Below the pieces are notes generated by a model, which was not told where the DNA came from, made no database searches, and was given only the letters and a program-made list of their open reading frames with translations. From assembly GCA_903852955.1 (NCBI GenBank), contig CAINSH010000093.1, positions 1-8,516 of the forward strand: a stretch of DNA of 8,516 bases, read 5' to 3'. Each line of letters starts with the position of its first letter. Position 1 is the first letter of the stretch. A program made the position numbers and the translations under genes. Source of the stretch: an uncultured Actinomycetes bacterium. GTDB taxonomy: Bacteria > Actinomycetota > Actinomycetes > Nanopelagicales > Nanopelagicaceae. Below are positions 1 to 5,222 of the stretch, piece after piece.

Positions 1-68
1 GGGTTGGTCACGAAGATGCCGAAGAAGAAATTAAGAATTCTTACAACCGTTATAACGGTTCACATTAA
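1..68 (+). CDS. 3' end of an unidentified protein gene (partial)
   Basis: The reading frame beginning at base 3 is open to a TAA at 66-68 and encodes 21 residues, acidic then polar, ending NSYNRYNGSH. The alternating acidic and polar composition looks like a real protein tail, but it is too short to identify. Its stop codon overlaps the stop codon of the opposite-strand nuclease gene (65-67) inside an ATTAAT palindrome, which is typical of tightly packed convergent genes. Two perfect palindromes fall inside its last codons. The gene begins outside the window, so nothing can be said about its function. Confidence 0.5.
   Translation, partial: VGHEDAEEEIKNSYNRYNGSH
32..60. repeat. Two adjacent perfect palindromes at a convergent gene junction
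   Basis: TAAGAATTCTTA (32-43) and AACCGTTATAACGGTT (45-60) are each perfect inverted palindromes, separated by one base. They lie just before the overlapping stop codons of the two convergent genes. As RNA, the second can fold into a 6-bp stem with a TATA loop on either strand, so it might help end transcription in both directions. It has no adjacent U-tract, so a DNA-binding site is equally possible. The palindromes are directly visible; the role is inferred. Confidence 0.5.
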
Positions 69-712
69 TTCGTTGGCACCAACTGCTTTGGGCAAGAAGC
101 AATAATCTTTACAATCGCCGCCTTTTCTGGCGCGGTTAACCACAATCCATATTTGGCTTTAACTGCCACTTGCCGAGCAACATATGCACACCGATAGTTC
201 TTCTTCGGTGGCAACCATGTTGCGGCATCTCCATCACTTTTTTGCGAATTAAGTTGACCCTTGACCGCTAATAAATTCAATGGATCATTTGCAAAAGCAG
301 TTCGTTTTTCAATTGTTAATTTAAAGGCCCCGGTTTGCCAAGCATTAGATAGCGCAACCACATGATCTATCTGCACCGCATTACTTGTGCCTACTCCCCT
401 GACAAAATCGATACTTTCGCCAGAATATGGATCAATTAATGTGCCACTTAGAATCGTGCAGCGATCTTTAAAAACCTGTCCGATGAGATCTCGTTTTAAA
501 ATATCGTTACGAGTATCACAGCTGTTCCCGTCGACATCTTTCCAAGCAGTTCCAAACTGATCTCTGGCATAACCGGTTTTTGGAGCACGCCCCTTCACCG
601 CTAACGTGGAAATTACCTCCGTCACCGTTGGCGTAGCGGCCGTAGCCTCTGGTACTAACCCAGTCAGAAATAGCGCCAGCGACAGGGCAATCCGTATTTC
701 CCAGTGACTCAT
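65..712 (-). CDS. Secreted DUF1524 / HNH-family nuclease
   Basis: This is probably an exported, metal-dependent nuclease of the DUF1524 (GmrSD-type HNH) group, 215 aa from ATG at 710-712. Residues 1-26 form a signal peptide: a positive charge, then SLALFLTGLV, then an ATA-A type cleavage site. The mature part has the family order: YARDQFGTAWKDVDGNSCDTR near 48-68, the core IDHVVALSNAW (115-125; D116 and H117 are the expected catalytic/metal residues), then NDPLNLLAV with N155 and KSD (142-160), and a C-terminal YRCAYVARQVAVKAKYGLWL block (173-192). Four cysteines (65, 85, 175, 207) could form disulfides outside the cell. No clear Shine-Dalgarno precedes the ATG. An in-frame TTG at 784 would add 24 residues before the signal peptide and is less likely. 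A role in extracellular DNA or RNA degradation is inferred. Confidence 0.85.
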   Translation of the reverse strand: MSHWEIRIALSLALFLTGLVPEATAATPTVTEVISTLAVKGRAPKTGYARDQFGTAWKDVDGNSCDTRNDILKRDLIGQVFKDRCTILSGTLIDPYSGESIDFVRGVGTSNAVQIDHVVALSNAWQTGAFKLTIEKRTAFANDPLNLLAVKGQLNSQKSDGDAATWLPPKKNYRCAYVARQVAVKAKYGLWLTAPEKAAIVKIIASCPKQLVPTN

Positions 713-808
713 ACGAGCATTTTGGTCGGTGTCGCGCGTGTGCAGCAAGGCCCTAGTTGCTGATAGGTTTCCACCTGCATTCAAGCGTTTCCGGCGCCTG
801 GGTGCCTC

Positions 809-881
809 GGGTTGTTAGCTCAGTTGGTAGAGCAGGTGACTCTTAATCACCGGGTCGGGGGTTCGAGTCCCTCACAACCCA
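809..881 (+). tRNA. tRNA-Lys (anticodon CTT)
   Basis: The sequence folds into a standard cloverleaf. The acceptor stem GGGTTGT (809-815) pairs with ACAACCC (874-880). The D arm is GCTC/GAGC with GG in its loop. The anticodon stem GGTGA/TCACC encloses loop CTCTTAA, with CTT at 842-844. The T arm GGGGG/CCCTC contains one G-T pair and encloses TTCGAGT. A73 is at 881 and CCA is not encoded. It reads the AAG lysine codon. No terminator is visible between it and the next plus-strand gene 38 bp downstream. Confidence 0.97.
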
Positions 882-919
882 CTTATGTAGGTGAATCCGA
901 GATTTAAACGGAGATTTCT

Positions 920-1204
920 ATGAAAGCCACCGAAATCCAATTCGCACTAAACCTCAAAGCTCTATCCGTTCCGCAATGTCGGCGTTTAGTACAAGTGCTT
1001 ATTAGTGGCAGTGCTTCACCGGGAGAACTTTCAAAGGCCTGCAAACTCTCACCAGCTTCTATTGAAAAACACTTGGACATTTTAAAAGATGCCGGTTTAG
1101 TTAAAGTAAGAAAAGTTAATGGAGAAAACAGGGTAAGTCTGCAGATTGCAAAACTAAAACCAACTCTTGCGTGGTTTTCGAAACTCAAAATTCAAGCAGA
1201 GTGA
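920..1204 (+). CDS. Small ArsR-like winged-helix transcriptional regulator
   Basis: This 94-aa protein is one winged helix-turn-helix domain. A helix with QCRRLVQVLISG (19-30) is followed by the HTH ASPGELSKACKLSPASIEKH (32-51), the recognition-helix end LDILKDAGLV (52-61), and a beta-wing KVRKVNGENRVSLQI (62-76). This is the ArsR layout, at roughly the usual length. The metal-sensing ELCVCDL motif is absent. Only C20 and C41 are present, so arsenic or other metal sensing is not supported, and the ligand is unknown. ATG at 920 has a GGAGA ribosome-binding site at 910-914 with good spacing. The gene lies 38 bp after tRNA-Lys with no visible terminator between. Tandem stops TGA-TAA end it. Its target may be itself or nearby genes; this is inference. 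Confidence 0.8.
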   Translation: MKATEIQFALNLKALSVPQCRRLVQVLISGSASPGELSKACKLSPASIEKHLDILKDAGLVKVRKVNGENRVSLQIAKLKPTLAWFSKLKIQAE

Positions 1205-1245
1205 TAAACGCACCCTACAGGCTCAATCTTTGTACTACTCACCTA

Positions 1246-1274
1246 TTGATTTGGACTTCGCATAAAGGTATTTT
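1246..1274 (+). promoter_or_regulatory. Possible promoter for the barrel-like gene at 1311
   Basis: TTGATT (1246-1251) and TATTTT (1269-1274) are 17 bp apart and resemble -35 and -10 boxes. Transcription from here would start near 1281 and give a short leader ending in the strong ribosome-binding site CGGAGG (1296-1301). The -10 match is poor, so this is only a candidate. Confidence 0.28.
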
Positions 1275-1290
1275 TCGAAAGTCGAAATAC
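1268..1290 (+). repeat. Imperfect inverted repeat just upstream of the gene at 1311
   Basis: The outer arms GTATTT (1268-1273) and AAATAC (1285-1290) are complementary. An alternative inner pairing TTCGA/TCGAA (1274-1278 with 1282-1286, loop AAG) forms a longer stem with a 2-base bulge. It lies six bases upstream of the ribosome-binding site and overlaps the proposed -10 box. It could be an operator or a leader hairpin. The repeat is visible; the function is inferred. Confidence 0.4.
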
Positions 1291-1310
1291 GGCACCGGAG
1301 GGAAAATTAA

Positions 1311-1634
1311 ATGGCAAAAACTACTGAAGTATGGATAGTTGAAGGCGTTGAAGGAACAACTCGTCGCCAGCAAATGGCACGCCTAGGTGAATGGAAGAAG
1401 TTATTTCTTGCAGAAGCAGGAGCATCTGCTGTAACCATCTGGGAAGGTGGATATGGCGAATACGCAGGTGCTTGGCTCTATGCAGTTGAGTTTGATAATG
1501 CAGAGGCATATGGAAAGTCTCAAGACAAGTTCCTTGCAAATTCAAAGAGCTTTGATGATGCAATGGAAGTTTGGCAGAAAACACCAATGCTTAAGTTCCG
1601 TGGTGGTGGCTTGATCCATCATGTAGAGATCTAA
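1311..1634 (+). CDS. Small dimeric alpha/beta-barrel-like protein, function unknown
   Basis: This is a 107-aa soluble protein with no signal peptide or membrane segment. The inferred pattern is strand EVWIVEG, helix RRQQMARLGEWKKLFLAEAG, strand ASAVTIWEGG, strand AGAWLYAVEF, helix NAEAYGKSQDKFLANSKSFDDAMEVWQK, and a final strand LIHHVEI. That order and length suggest the ferredoxin-like dimeric alpha/beta barrel seen in antibiotic-biosynthesis monooxygenase, NIPSNAP and EthD-type proteins. No catalytic residue can be named. ATG at 1311 follows a strong CGGAGG site (1296-1301). The gene ends in a bidirectional terminator shared with the convergent minus-strand gene at 1725-2033, whose product looks distantly related (KK...AG near 28-38, G...YAVEF near 48-62, YGK and N..F after). 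I cannot assign a substrate. Confidence 0.75.
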   Translation: MAKTTEVWIVEGVEGTTRRQQMARLGEWKKLFLAEAGASAVTIWEGGYGEYAGAWLYAVEFDNAEAYGKSQDKFLANSKSFDDAMEVWQKTPMLKFRGGGLIHHVEI

Positions 1635-1670
1635 GTACTGCCAAACTAATTATGTAAATTTCAGAAAAAT

Positions 1671-1702
1671 AGAAAGGGGCCTAAGAAATTAGGCCCCTTT
1701 CT
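1671..1702. terminator. Bidirectional intrinsic terminator
   Basis: AGAAAGGGGCCTAA (1671-1684) and TTAGGCCCCTTTCT (1689-1702) form a perfect 14-bp stem around a GAAA tetraloop. Pyrimidine-rich, T-rich sequence follows on both strands: TTTCTTAA on plus, and TTTCTATTTTTCTG on minus. It sits between the convergent genes ending at 1634 and 1725 and can end transcripts from both sides. Confidence 0.92.
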
Positions 1703-1724
1703 TAATCTGAAGCGATTTAACTGG

Positions 1725-2033
1725 TTAAATTGAAGTTTGATAATAAGAATCGTGTGAAATCCAGTCGCAGATTGCAGACATTTTCTGGACATCAGCATTA
1801 AATTCAGGGTTATTGTTTAACTCGTCATTAATTTTTCCATTGCTTTCGCCGCTAGAAAATACTTGATAAGCAATCACACAACCAAGATGTCTACCGACAT
1901 TACCTGTGTTAAACCAAACCTCTTCAACACCTGCAGCCATGACCATTTTCTTGAATTTAGCGCACATCTCTAAAAATTCAGTTGTCTTTCCAAGGTGAGG
2001 CCTTGCCACTGTTACTTCTACCAACTTTGCCAT
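1725..2033 (-). CDS. Small dimeric alpha/beta-barrel-like protein, last gene of the channel operon
   Basis: This 102-aa soluble protein has strand LVEVTVARP, helix KTTEFLEMCAKFKKMVMAAG, strand VEEVWFNTG, strand GCVIAYQVF, and a helix with GKINDELNNN-PEFNADVQKM. The layout suggests a dimeric alpha/beta-barrel fold. It aligns by eye with the convergent plus-strand product at 1311-1634 (KK...AG, then V..W, then G...YAV/YQVF, then a GK...D...N..F helix), so the two may be diverged paralogues. ATG at 2031-2033 follows GGAGAG (complement of 2038-2043). It lies 35 bp downstream of the TMEM175-type channel gene with no terminator between, so it is probably co-transcribed. The function is unknown, and no active site can be named. 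Confidence 0.72.
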   Translation of the reverse strand: MAKLVEVTVARPHLGKTTEFLEMCAKFKKMVMAAGVEEVWFNTGNVGRHLGCVIAYQVFSSGESNGKINDELNNNPEFNADVQKMSAICDWISHDSYYQTSI

Positions 2034-2068
2034 TTCTCTCTCCGATCTATAGGGGGTGGTGGATGTAT

Positions 2069-2749
2069 CTATTTCTTCATCTTTAACAGCATGGGAGTCA
2101 AACTATTTAAACTTTTTACTGGATTCCCAATAGCAAGAATATGAATCATGTATCCAGCCAAGGCAATCCAAGGATTAATCAAACAAATAGACACAAGGAT
2201 GAGACCAATGACTGCAGGTATGGCATTAAAAATAATGAGGAATCTGTCTCGCTCTTTTGGGGAAAATGATGCCAAAATGAAATCATCAGTGAAATTAACT
2301 GATGTGTCACCTTTAAATATCCCAACTATCAATCTTTGAATTGTTACTGTCCAATTTTGCCCAAAGAGACATACTCCGAAATAAAACACACCCCACTTCA
2401 TATTGGGTGTGTTTAGATTTTCAGCTAATAACGCAACGCCAAATGGCATAAGAGCAACCCAAGCCATAGTTAAACCATGGTTCCAAACGATCATGGCATT
2501 GGTTCCTGCCACGTATTGCCCAGTTACGTGATATTGATACCACCAAGAAAAGAGCACAACGAAACCAAGAACATATGCGAGGAAAGTGGGCCAATTTTCA
2601 AAAAGAGTGGCATTGAAATCTTCACTCTCGCTGATTTTATGCACTAAAGCGACGACATCTAGGCCTAACAGGGTTAGCGCAATCGAAAATACGCCATCGC
2701 TTAGTGAATCAATCAATTTATGACTGATGTGCTTTATTTTAAAATCCAT
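2069..2749 (-). CDS. TMEM175-type potassium channel (DUF1211 family)
   Basis: This 226-aa membrane protein is the size of single-repeat prokaryotic TMEM175 channels. The family signature lies in the first membrane helix: LSDGVFSIALTLLGLDV (16-32). Residues I23, T26 and L30 have the spacing of the pore-lining hydrophobic/Thr/hydrophobic set described for prokaryotic TMEM175. About six membrane segments are visible near 17-36, 55-72, 87-107, 118-143, 170-190 and 192-210, with WWYQYH (69-74) and MPFGVALLAE (101-110) also family-like. The usual RxxxFSD motif is altered: L12 replaces Arg and L16 replaces Phe, though S17-D18 remain. ATG at 2747-2749 has GGAGAG (complement of 2754-2759). The gene lies 38 bp after a small membrane protein gene and 35 bp before a barrel-like protein gene, all on one strand. 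Potassium conduction is inferred from the family. Confidence 0.85.
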   Translation of the reverse strand: MDFKIKHISHKLIDSLSDGVFSIALTLLGLDVVALVHKISESEDFNATLFENWPTFLAYVLGFVVLFSWWYQYHVTGQYVAGTNAMIVWNHGLTMAWVALMPFGVALLAENLNTPNMKWGVFYFGVCLFGQNWTVTIQRLIVGIFKGDTSVNFTDDFILASFSPKERDRFLIIFNAIPAVIGLILVSICLINPWIALAGYMIHILAIGNPVKSLNSLTPMLLKMKK

Positions 2750-2787
2750 TTAGCTCTCCGTTTAATCAGCTGGTGAACTTAAAGAAA

Positions 2788-3141
2788 CTAAGCGTTAATT
2801 GCCATTAATTGAGTAACGGCTGCAACAACACAGATTATTGTGCAAAAGACTCTGAAGGCGCCCCATGGAGTTTGTTTTCCGCCGGCCGCATAGGTTGAGT
2901 TTTCATCGCCAGTGTCTTTTGATAGCGCTGCAAAAATTTTCAGTTCGGTATCAAATGAGAGAAAGCTTGCAATGTTTAGCATGACTACAAATGCTGATAA
3001 AGCTAGTTTTTCTTGGCTACTGAGGTCTGCAAGAACATTGAGTGCGATTGTGGCGATATTTCCGAAAACAAAGGTCATTCGAGTTGTATTAAAGCCAAGC
3101 TCGTTATTGTGCGCTCTTTGAGTGATGAGATGGTGATCCAT
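2788..3141 (-). CDS. Small membrane protein, first gene of the channel operon, function unknown
   Basis: I do not recognise a named family in this 117-aa protein. It has a short polar, His-rich N terminus (MDHHLITQRAHNN) and three probable membrane segments near 22-38, 45-63 and 96-115. The last two are separated by a soluble loop with acidic and Gly-rich parts (DTGDENSTYAAGGKQTPWG, 77-95). ATG at 3139-3141 is supported by GGAGAG (complement of 3150-3155), eight bases away. The next gene, a TMEM175-type channel, begins 38 bp after its stop, so this may be an accessory or regulatory partner of the channel, or simply an operon neighbour. The link to channel function is inference from position only. 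Confidence 0.75.
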   Translation of the reverse strand: MDHHLITQRAHNNELGFNTTRMTFVFGNIATIALNVLADLSSQEKLALSAFVVMLNIASFLSFDTELKIFAALSKDTGDENSTYAAGGKQTPWGAFRVFCTIICVVAAVTQLMAINA

Positions 3142-3180
3142 TTTTCTGCCTCTCCGTTGAAGTAGTTAGGAATCTTTCAC

Positions 3181-3208
3181 AAATTATTTTCCCTTAGGCA
3201 AGGGACAA
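3181..3208 (-). promoter_or_regulatory. Candidate promoter of the three-gene channel operon
   Basis: Read on the minus strand, TTGTCC (3208-3203) and TAATTT (3186-3181) are 16 bp apart and resemble -35 and -10 boxes, upstream of the first operon gene's ribosome-binding site. The spacer holds an inverted repeat TCCCTT-AGGC-AAGGGA (3190-3205 in plus-strand reading), which could be an operator. The box matches are moderate. Confidence 0.35.
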
Positions 3209-3238
3209 ACTCTGGCAACACGCTCATTGGGCATGAAA

Positions 3239-3266
3239 AAAGCTGGGGCTAATTAACCCCAGCTTT
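3239..3266 (-). terminator. Intrinsic terminator of the DUF4345-like gene
   Basis: AAAGCTGGGG (3239-3248) and CCCCAGCTTT (3257-3266) form a perfect 10-bp stem with an 8-base loop. Read on the minus strand, the stem runs into TTTTTT, just after the stop codon of the membrane protein gene at 3285. This separates that gene from the channel operon downstream. Confidence 0.9.
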
Positions 3267-3284
3267 CCTCATTACATCAAGAAA

Positions 3285-3650
3285 CTATTGCTTGAGTGCT
3301 TTCATGGTCAGCGGAATAAATACTGCCTGCACGATTATTGTGACAATAGTAAATGTGCCAGGTGAACCATCGGCAAAAATACTTAGGACTTGTCCTACAG
3401 TCCAACCAATCACAGTAAGCAGGATGAAATAGAGCGCCGGTTCCTGATACTTACTGTGTGAGAGTGAATAGATTGCGAAAATACAAAGTGCAACTTCTGC
3501 GGCTGTAAAAGCGCGCAAGTTAGACAAGATAACGACACTTAAATTATCTTCGCCGAATGCAGTTGCTGGCATAAGCATCCCAGCAAGTGCTAACAGCCCT
3601 TGGATTATTCCGGTGAAGCCAAGTACAAACGTACGGGTGTTGAGTTTCAT
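3285..3650 (-). CDS. Four-helix membrane protein, DUF4345-like
   Basis: This 121-aa protein has four likely membrane segments, near 8-30, 46-64, 72-92 and 99-117. The pattern resembles DUF4345: a first helix ending in a small loop with P28 and F32, then NLRAFTAAEVALCIFAIYSL (44-63) with the conserved Asn/Arg-Ala, then GWTVGQVLSIFADGSPG (82-98) matching the family's late G...S..DG.P motif. The function of the family is not established. ATG at 3648-3650 has GGGAAG about eight bases upstream. A 10-bp inverted repeat (3666-3692) sits directly above the ribosome-binding site, so the gene may be regulated there. It is transcribed alone, ending at its own terminator. Confidence 0.72.
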   Translation of the reverse strand: MKLNTRTFVLGFTGIIQGLLALAGMLMPATAFGEDNLSVVILSNLRAFTAAEVALCIFAIYSLSHSKYQEPALYFILLTVIGWTVGQVLSIFADGSPGTFTIVTIIVQAVFIPLTMKALKQ

Positions 3651-3665
3651 CTAGAAAACTTCCCA

Positions 3666-3692
3666 TTCTGAGTTAGTTGGATTAACTCAGAA
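3666..3692. promoter_or_regulatory. 10-bp perfect inverted repeat, operator- or hairpin-like
   Basis: TTCTGAGTTA (3666-3675) and TAACTCAGAA (3683-3692) are exact inverted copies with a 7-base spacer, in the 126-bp divergent region between genes starting at 3650 and 3777. The two arms are 17 bp apart, under two helical turns. It lies 15 bases upstream of the minus-strand start codon, immediately above its ribosome-binding site. It could be a repressor operator or a leader hairpin. A lone half-site matching 9 of 10 bases occurs at 5730-5739 in another divergent region. Confidence 0.5.
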
Positions 3693-3776
3693 ATAAAGTG
3701 TTCAGGGACAATAAACTCTTTTCAAGCGACCCGCCGTATATGGGTTAGAATTTTCGCTTACGAACGGAGCGAAATC

Positions 3777-4262
3777 GTGCCTTTAGGAAGTAATCAGATC
3801 TCATCTCACCCACAGCGAATCATTTGTGGGGTGCCGACTGAGTTTTTCTCAATCATGTTTGCGGATCTTTACGACCCAATGGCAATTCCATCTGCCTGGC
3901 AGAAGTTTTGGGCCGAGTTCCCAAAGGCAGATATGCCAAGTAATGCCCAGGCATTTGGAGTTTCAATTCCAATCGAAGATTCAAATGGAAAATTGCACTA
4001 CGTAGCAGGCGTAGAAGTTAAAGCGGGTTATGAAGCACCGGAAGGTTTTGAATTAGTGGTGATTCCTGCCGGAAATTATCTGGAAGTAACGCATGAAGGT
4101 CCAATTTCAAACCTTGCACCAAGTTATGGCGAAGCCTATGGCGTGGTTTTACCGCAATCTGGCGCTGAAATGCGTGGCGGACCACATTTAGAACTTTATG
4201 ACGCAATGTTGAATCCAAATGCCGATGATTACAAAATGGGAATCTTAATTCCAGTTAAGTAG
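3777..4262 (+). CDS. Stand-alone GyrI-like / AraC effector-binding domain protein
   Basis: This 161-aa soluble protein matches the GyrI-like small-molecule-binding domain also fused to AraC and MerR regulators. An early strand RIICGVPTEFF (14-24) is followed by W41-W45 helix residues, AFGVSIPIED (59-68), YVAGVEVKAG (75-84), FELVVIPAGNYLEVTHEGPI (91-110), then helix LAPSYGEAYGVVLPQSG (113-129), and the late HLELYD (137-142), whose E139 aligns with the conserved ligand-pocket glutamate, and MGILIPVK at the end. No DNA-binding domain is present, so it is probably a ligand binder or hydrolase-like member rather than a transcription factor. GTG at 3777 follows CGGAG (3764-3768). TAGAAT (3746-3751) could be a -10 box but has no good -35. 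It converges on the VOC gene with only 4 bp between stops and no terminator. Confidence 0.8.
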   Translation: MPLGSNQISSHPQRIICGVPTEFFSIMFADLYDPMAIPSAWQKFWAEFPKADMPSNAQAFGVSIPIEDSNGKLHYVAGVEVKAGYEAPEGFELVVIPAGNYLEVTHEGPISNLAPSYGEAYGVVLPQSGAEMRGGPHLELYDAMLNPNADDYKMGILIPVK

Positions 4263-4266
4263 TTTT

Positions 4267-4743
4267 TTAAGCGCCTTCATATGCGCGCTTCATGGCAGCT
4301 AAATCAATTTTCTTCATTGCAAGCATTGCTTGTGTTGCGCGTTGTGCGCCAGCTGAATCAGAGCCACCTAAGTATTGGCCCATTTCAGGAGCAGTTACCT
4401 GCCAAGAAACTCCAAATTTATCTTTGAGCCAACCACACTGACTTTCTTGACCGCCATCTGCAGTGAGCAATTCCCAATACTTATCAATTTCAGATTGATC
4501 CGCGCAAGGAATTTGGAATGAGATTGCTTCGGAGTGCGGAAACTGTGGACCGCCGTTAAGACCAATAAATGGGCGACCAAAAATTCTGAAGTTAACGACT
4601 ACTTCCTCGCCTTGCACGTTTCCTGGCGTATCAGTTGGCGCTATCCAGTTATCGGCAACCTGACTATCGGGGAAAATACTTGTGTAGAAATTGGCGGCTT
4701 CTCGAGCGCGTCCGTTGAACCAAAGGCATGTTGTTAATTCCAT
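4267..4743 (-). CDS. PhnB-like VOC (glyoxalase/bleomycin-resistance fold) protein
   Basis: This 158-aa protein belongs to the VOC superfamily group often mis-annotated as 3-demethylubiquinone methyltransferase (PhnB-like). It has two beta-alpha-beta-beta-beta modules. The first runs from LTTCLWFNGRAREAANFYTS (3-22) to FRIFGRPFIGLNGGPQFPHS (52-71). The second runs from ISFQIPCADQSEIDKYWELL (74-93) to GWLKDKFGVSWQVTAPEMGQ (104-123). The C-terminal QAMLAMKKIDLAAMKRAYEG is typical. The enzyme reaction of this subgroup is not settled. No strong ribosome-binding site precedes ATG at 4741-4743. The start lies 21 bp downstream of the Pelota-like gene, so the two are probably co-transcribed. Confidence 0.9.
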   Translation of the reverse strand: MELTTCLWFNGRAREAANFYTSIFPDSQVADNWIAPTDTPGNVQGEEVVVNFRIFGRPFIGLNGGPQFPHSEAISFQIPCADQSEIDKYWELLTADGGQESQCGWLKDKFGVSWQVTAPEMGQYLGGSDSAGAQRATQAMLAMKKIDLAAMKRAYEGA

Positions 4744-4764
4744 TGGAGAAACTTACCCCAATAT

Positions 4765-5181
4765 TTAAACAAGTCTGTGGTCAAACCAATTACGCGCTAG
4801 AGCCAAAATCTGTGGTTCTGTCATTGCATTTAAATTCTCGTCCAACGCATCCACAATTTTCTTACCCAAATCAGGGTGCTTTCTTTCGAGGTACTGAACA
4901 AAGTGAACCATTGAGCTAGCTTTGCCAGTTCCGTGGCCGATGAGCAGGATTTCAGAGGCGGCAGAAATCGATTCAGCAATCTCTTCATAAAACTTAAGGG
5001 TCAACGTGTCTTCATGCTTATTGAGATGGTCATTGGGTCCATTTTTTATGTGTAAATGCTTATGCCTTTCAGGTACATGAATTTTTTCGGGCTTTGAACC
5101 TTTTTCAGTTCCGGTTGCCCAAACCTTTGCATCTTCATTTGTAATTGTTACTACTACGAATTTATTTGATATCTCGGACAT
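4765..5181 (-). CDS. Pelota/eRF1-like bacterial protein, function unknown
   Basis: This 138-aa soluble protein opens with strand KFVVVTITNEDAKVWATG (7-24), the nucleic-acid/RNA-context opening seen in bacterial eRF1- or Pelota-like proteins. A His- and Lys-rich linker follows (H36 to H52, including ERHKHLHIK). A C-terminal alpha/beta part has ILLIGHGTGKASSMVHFVQY (78-97), then ERKHPDLGKKIVDALDENL and TEPQILALARNWFD. The glycine-rich GHGTGK loop resembles the loop of the eRF1 domain 3-like fold. A role near the ribosome is possible but not shown. ATG at 5179-5181 is preceded by AAGGA at a normal distance. An upstream in-frame TTG at 5199 is a weaker start. It sits between a secreted protein gene (41 bp upstream) and the VOC gene (21 bp downstream). 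Confidence 0.6.
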   Translation of the reverse strand: MSEISNKFVVVTITNEDAKVWATGTEKGSKPEKIHVPERHKHLHIKNGPNDHLNKHEDTLTLKFYEEIAESISAASEILLIGHGTGKASSMVHFVQYLERKHPDLGKKIVDALDENLNAMTEPQILALARNWFDHRLV

Positions 5182-5222
5182 TTTGATTCCTTCTTCCAAT
5201 TGAATTCTCTGGCTTGGGCGAA

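Noticed and set aside
713..784. Longer nuclease product starting at TTG 784
   Set aside because: It would put 24 polar residues before a good signal peptide. ATG at 712 places the signal peptide at the N terminus.
809..881. tRNA-Lys as an integration site for a genomic island
   Set aside because: I see no second copy of the tRNA 3' end, integrase or phage gene within the window.
920..1204. ArsR-like protein plus aquaporin as an arsenic-resistance system
   Set aside because: The regulator lacks the ELCVCDL metal motif, the two genes are 6 kb apart, and no arsenate reductase or arsenite efflux gene is present.
3777..4262. GyrI-like protein as a transcription regulator of its divergent neighbour
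   Set aside because: It contains only the ligand-binding domain, with no helix-turn-helix.
4269..4290. AAGCGC...GCGCTT as a terminator between the convergent genes at 4262 and 4267
   Set aside because: The T-run lies before the hairpin on the plus strand, and the minus strand has A rather than T after it. The arms are also inside coding sequence.
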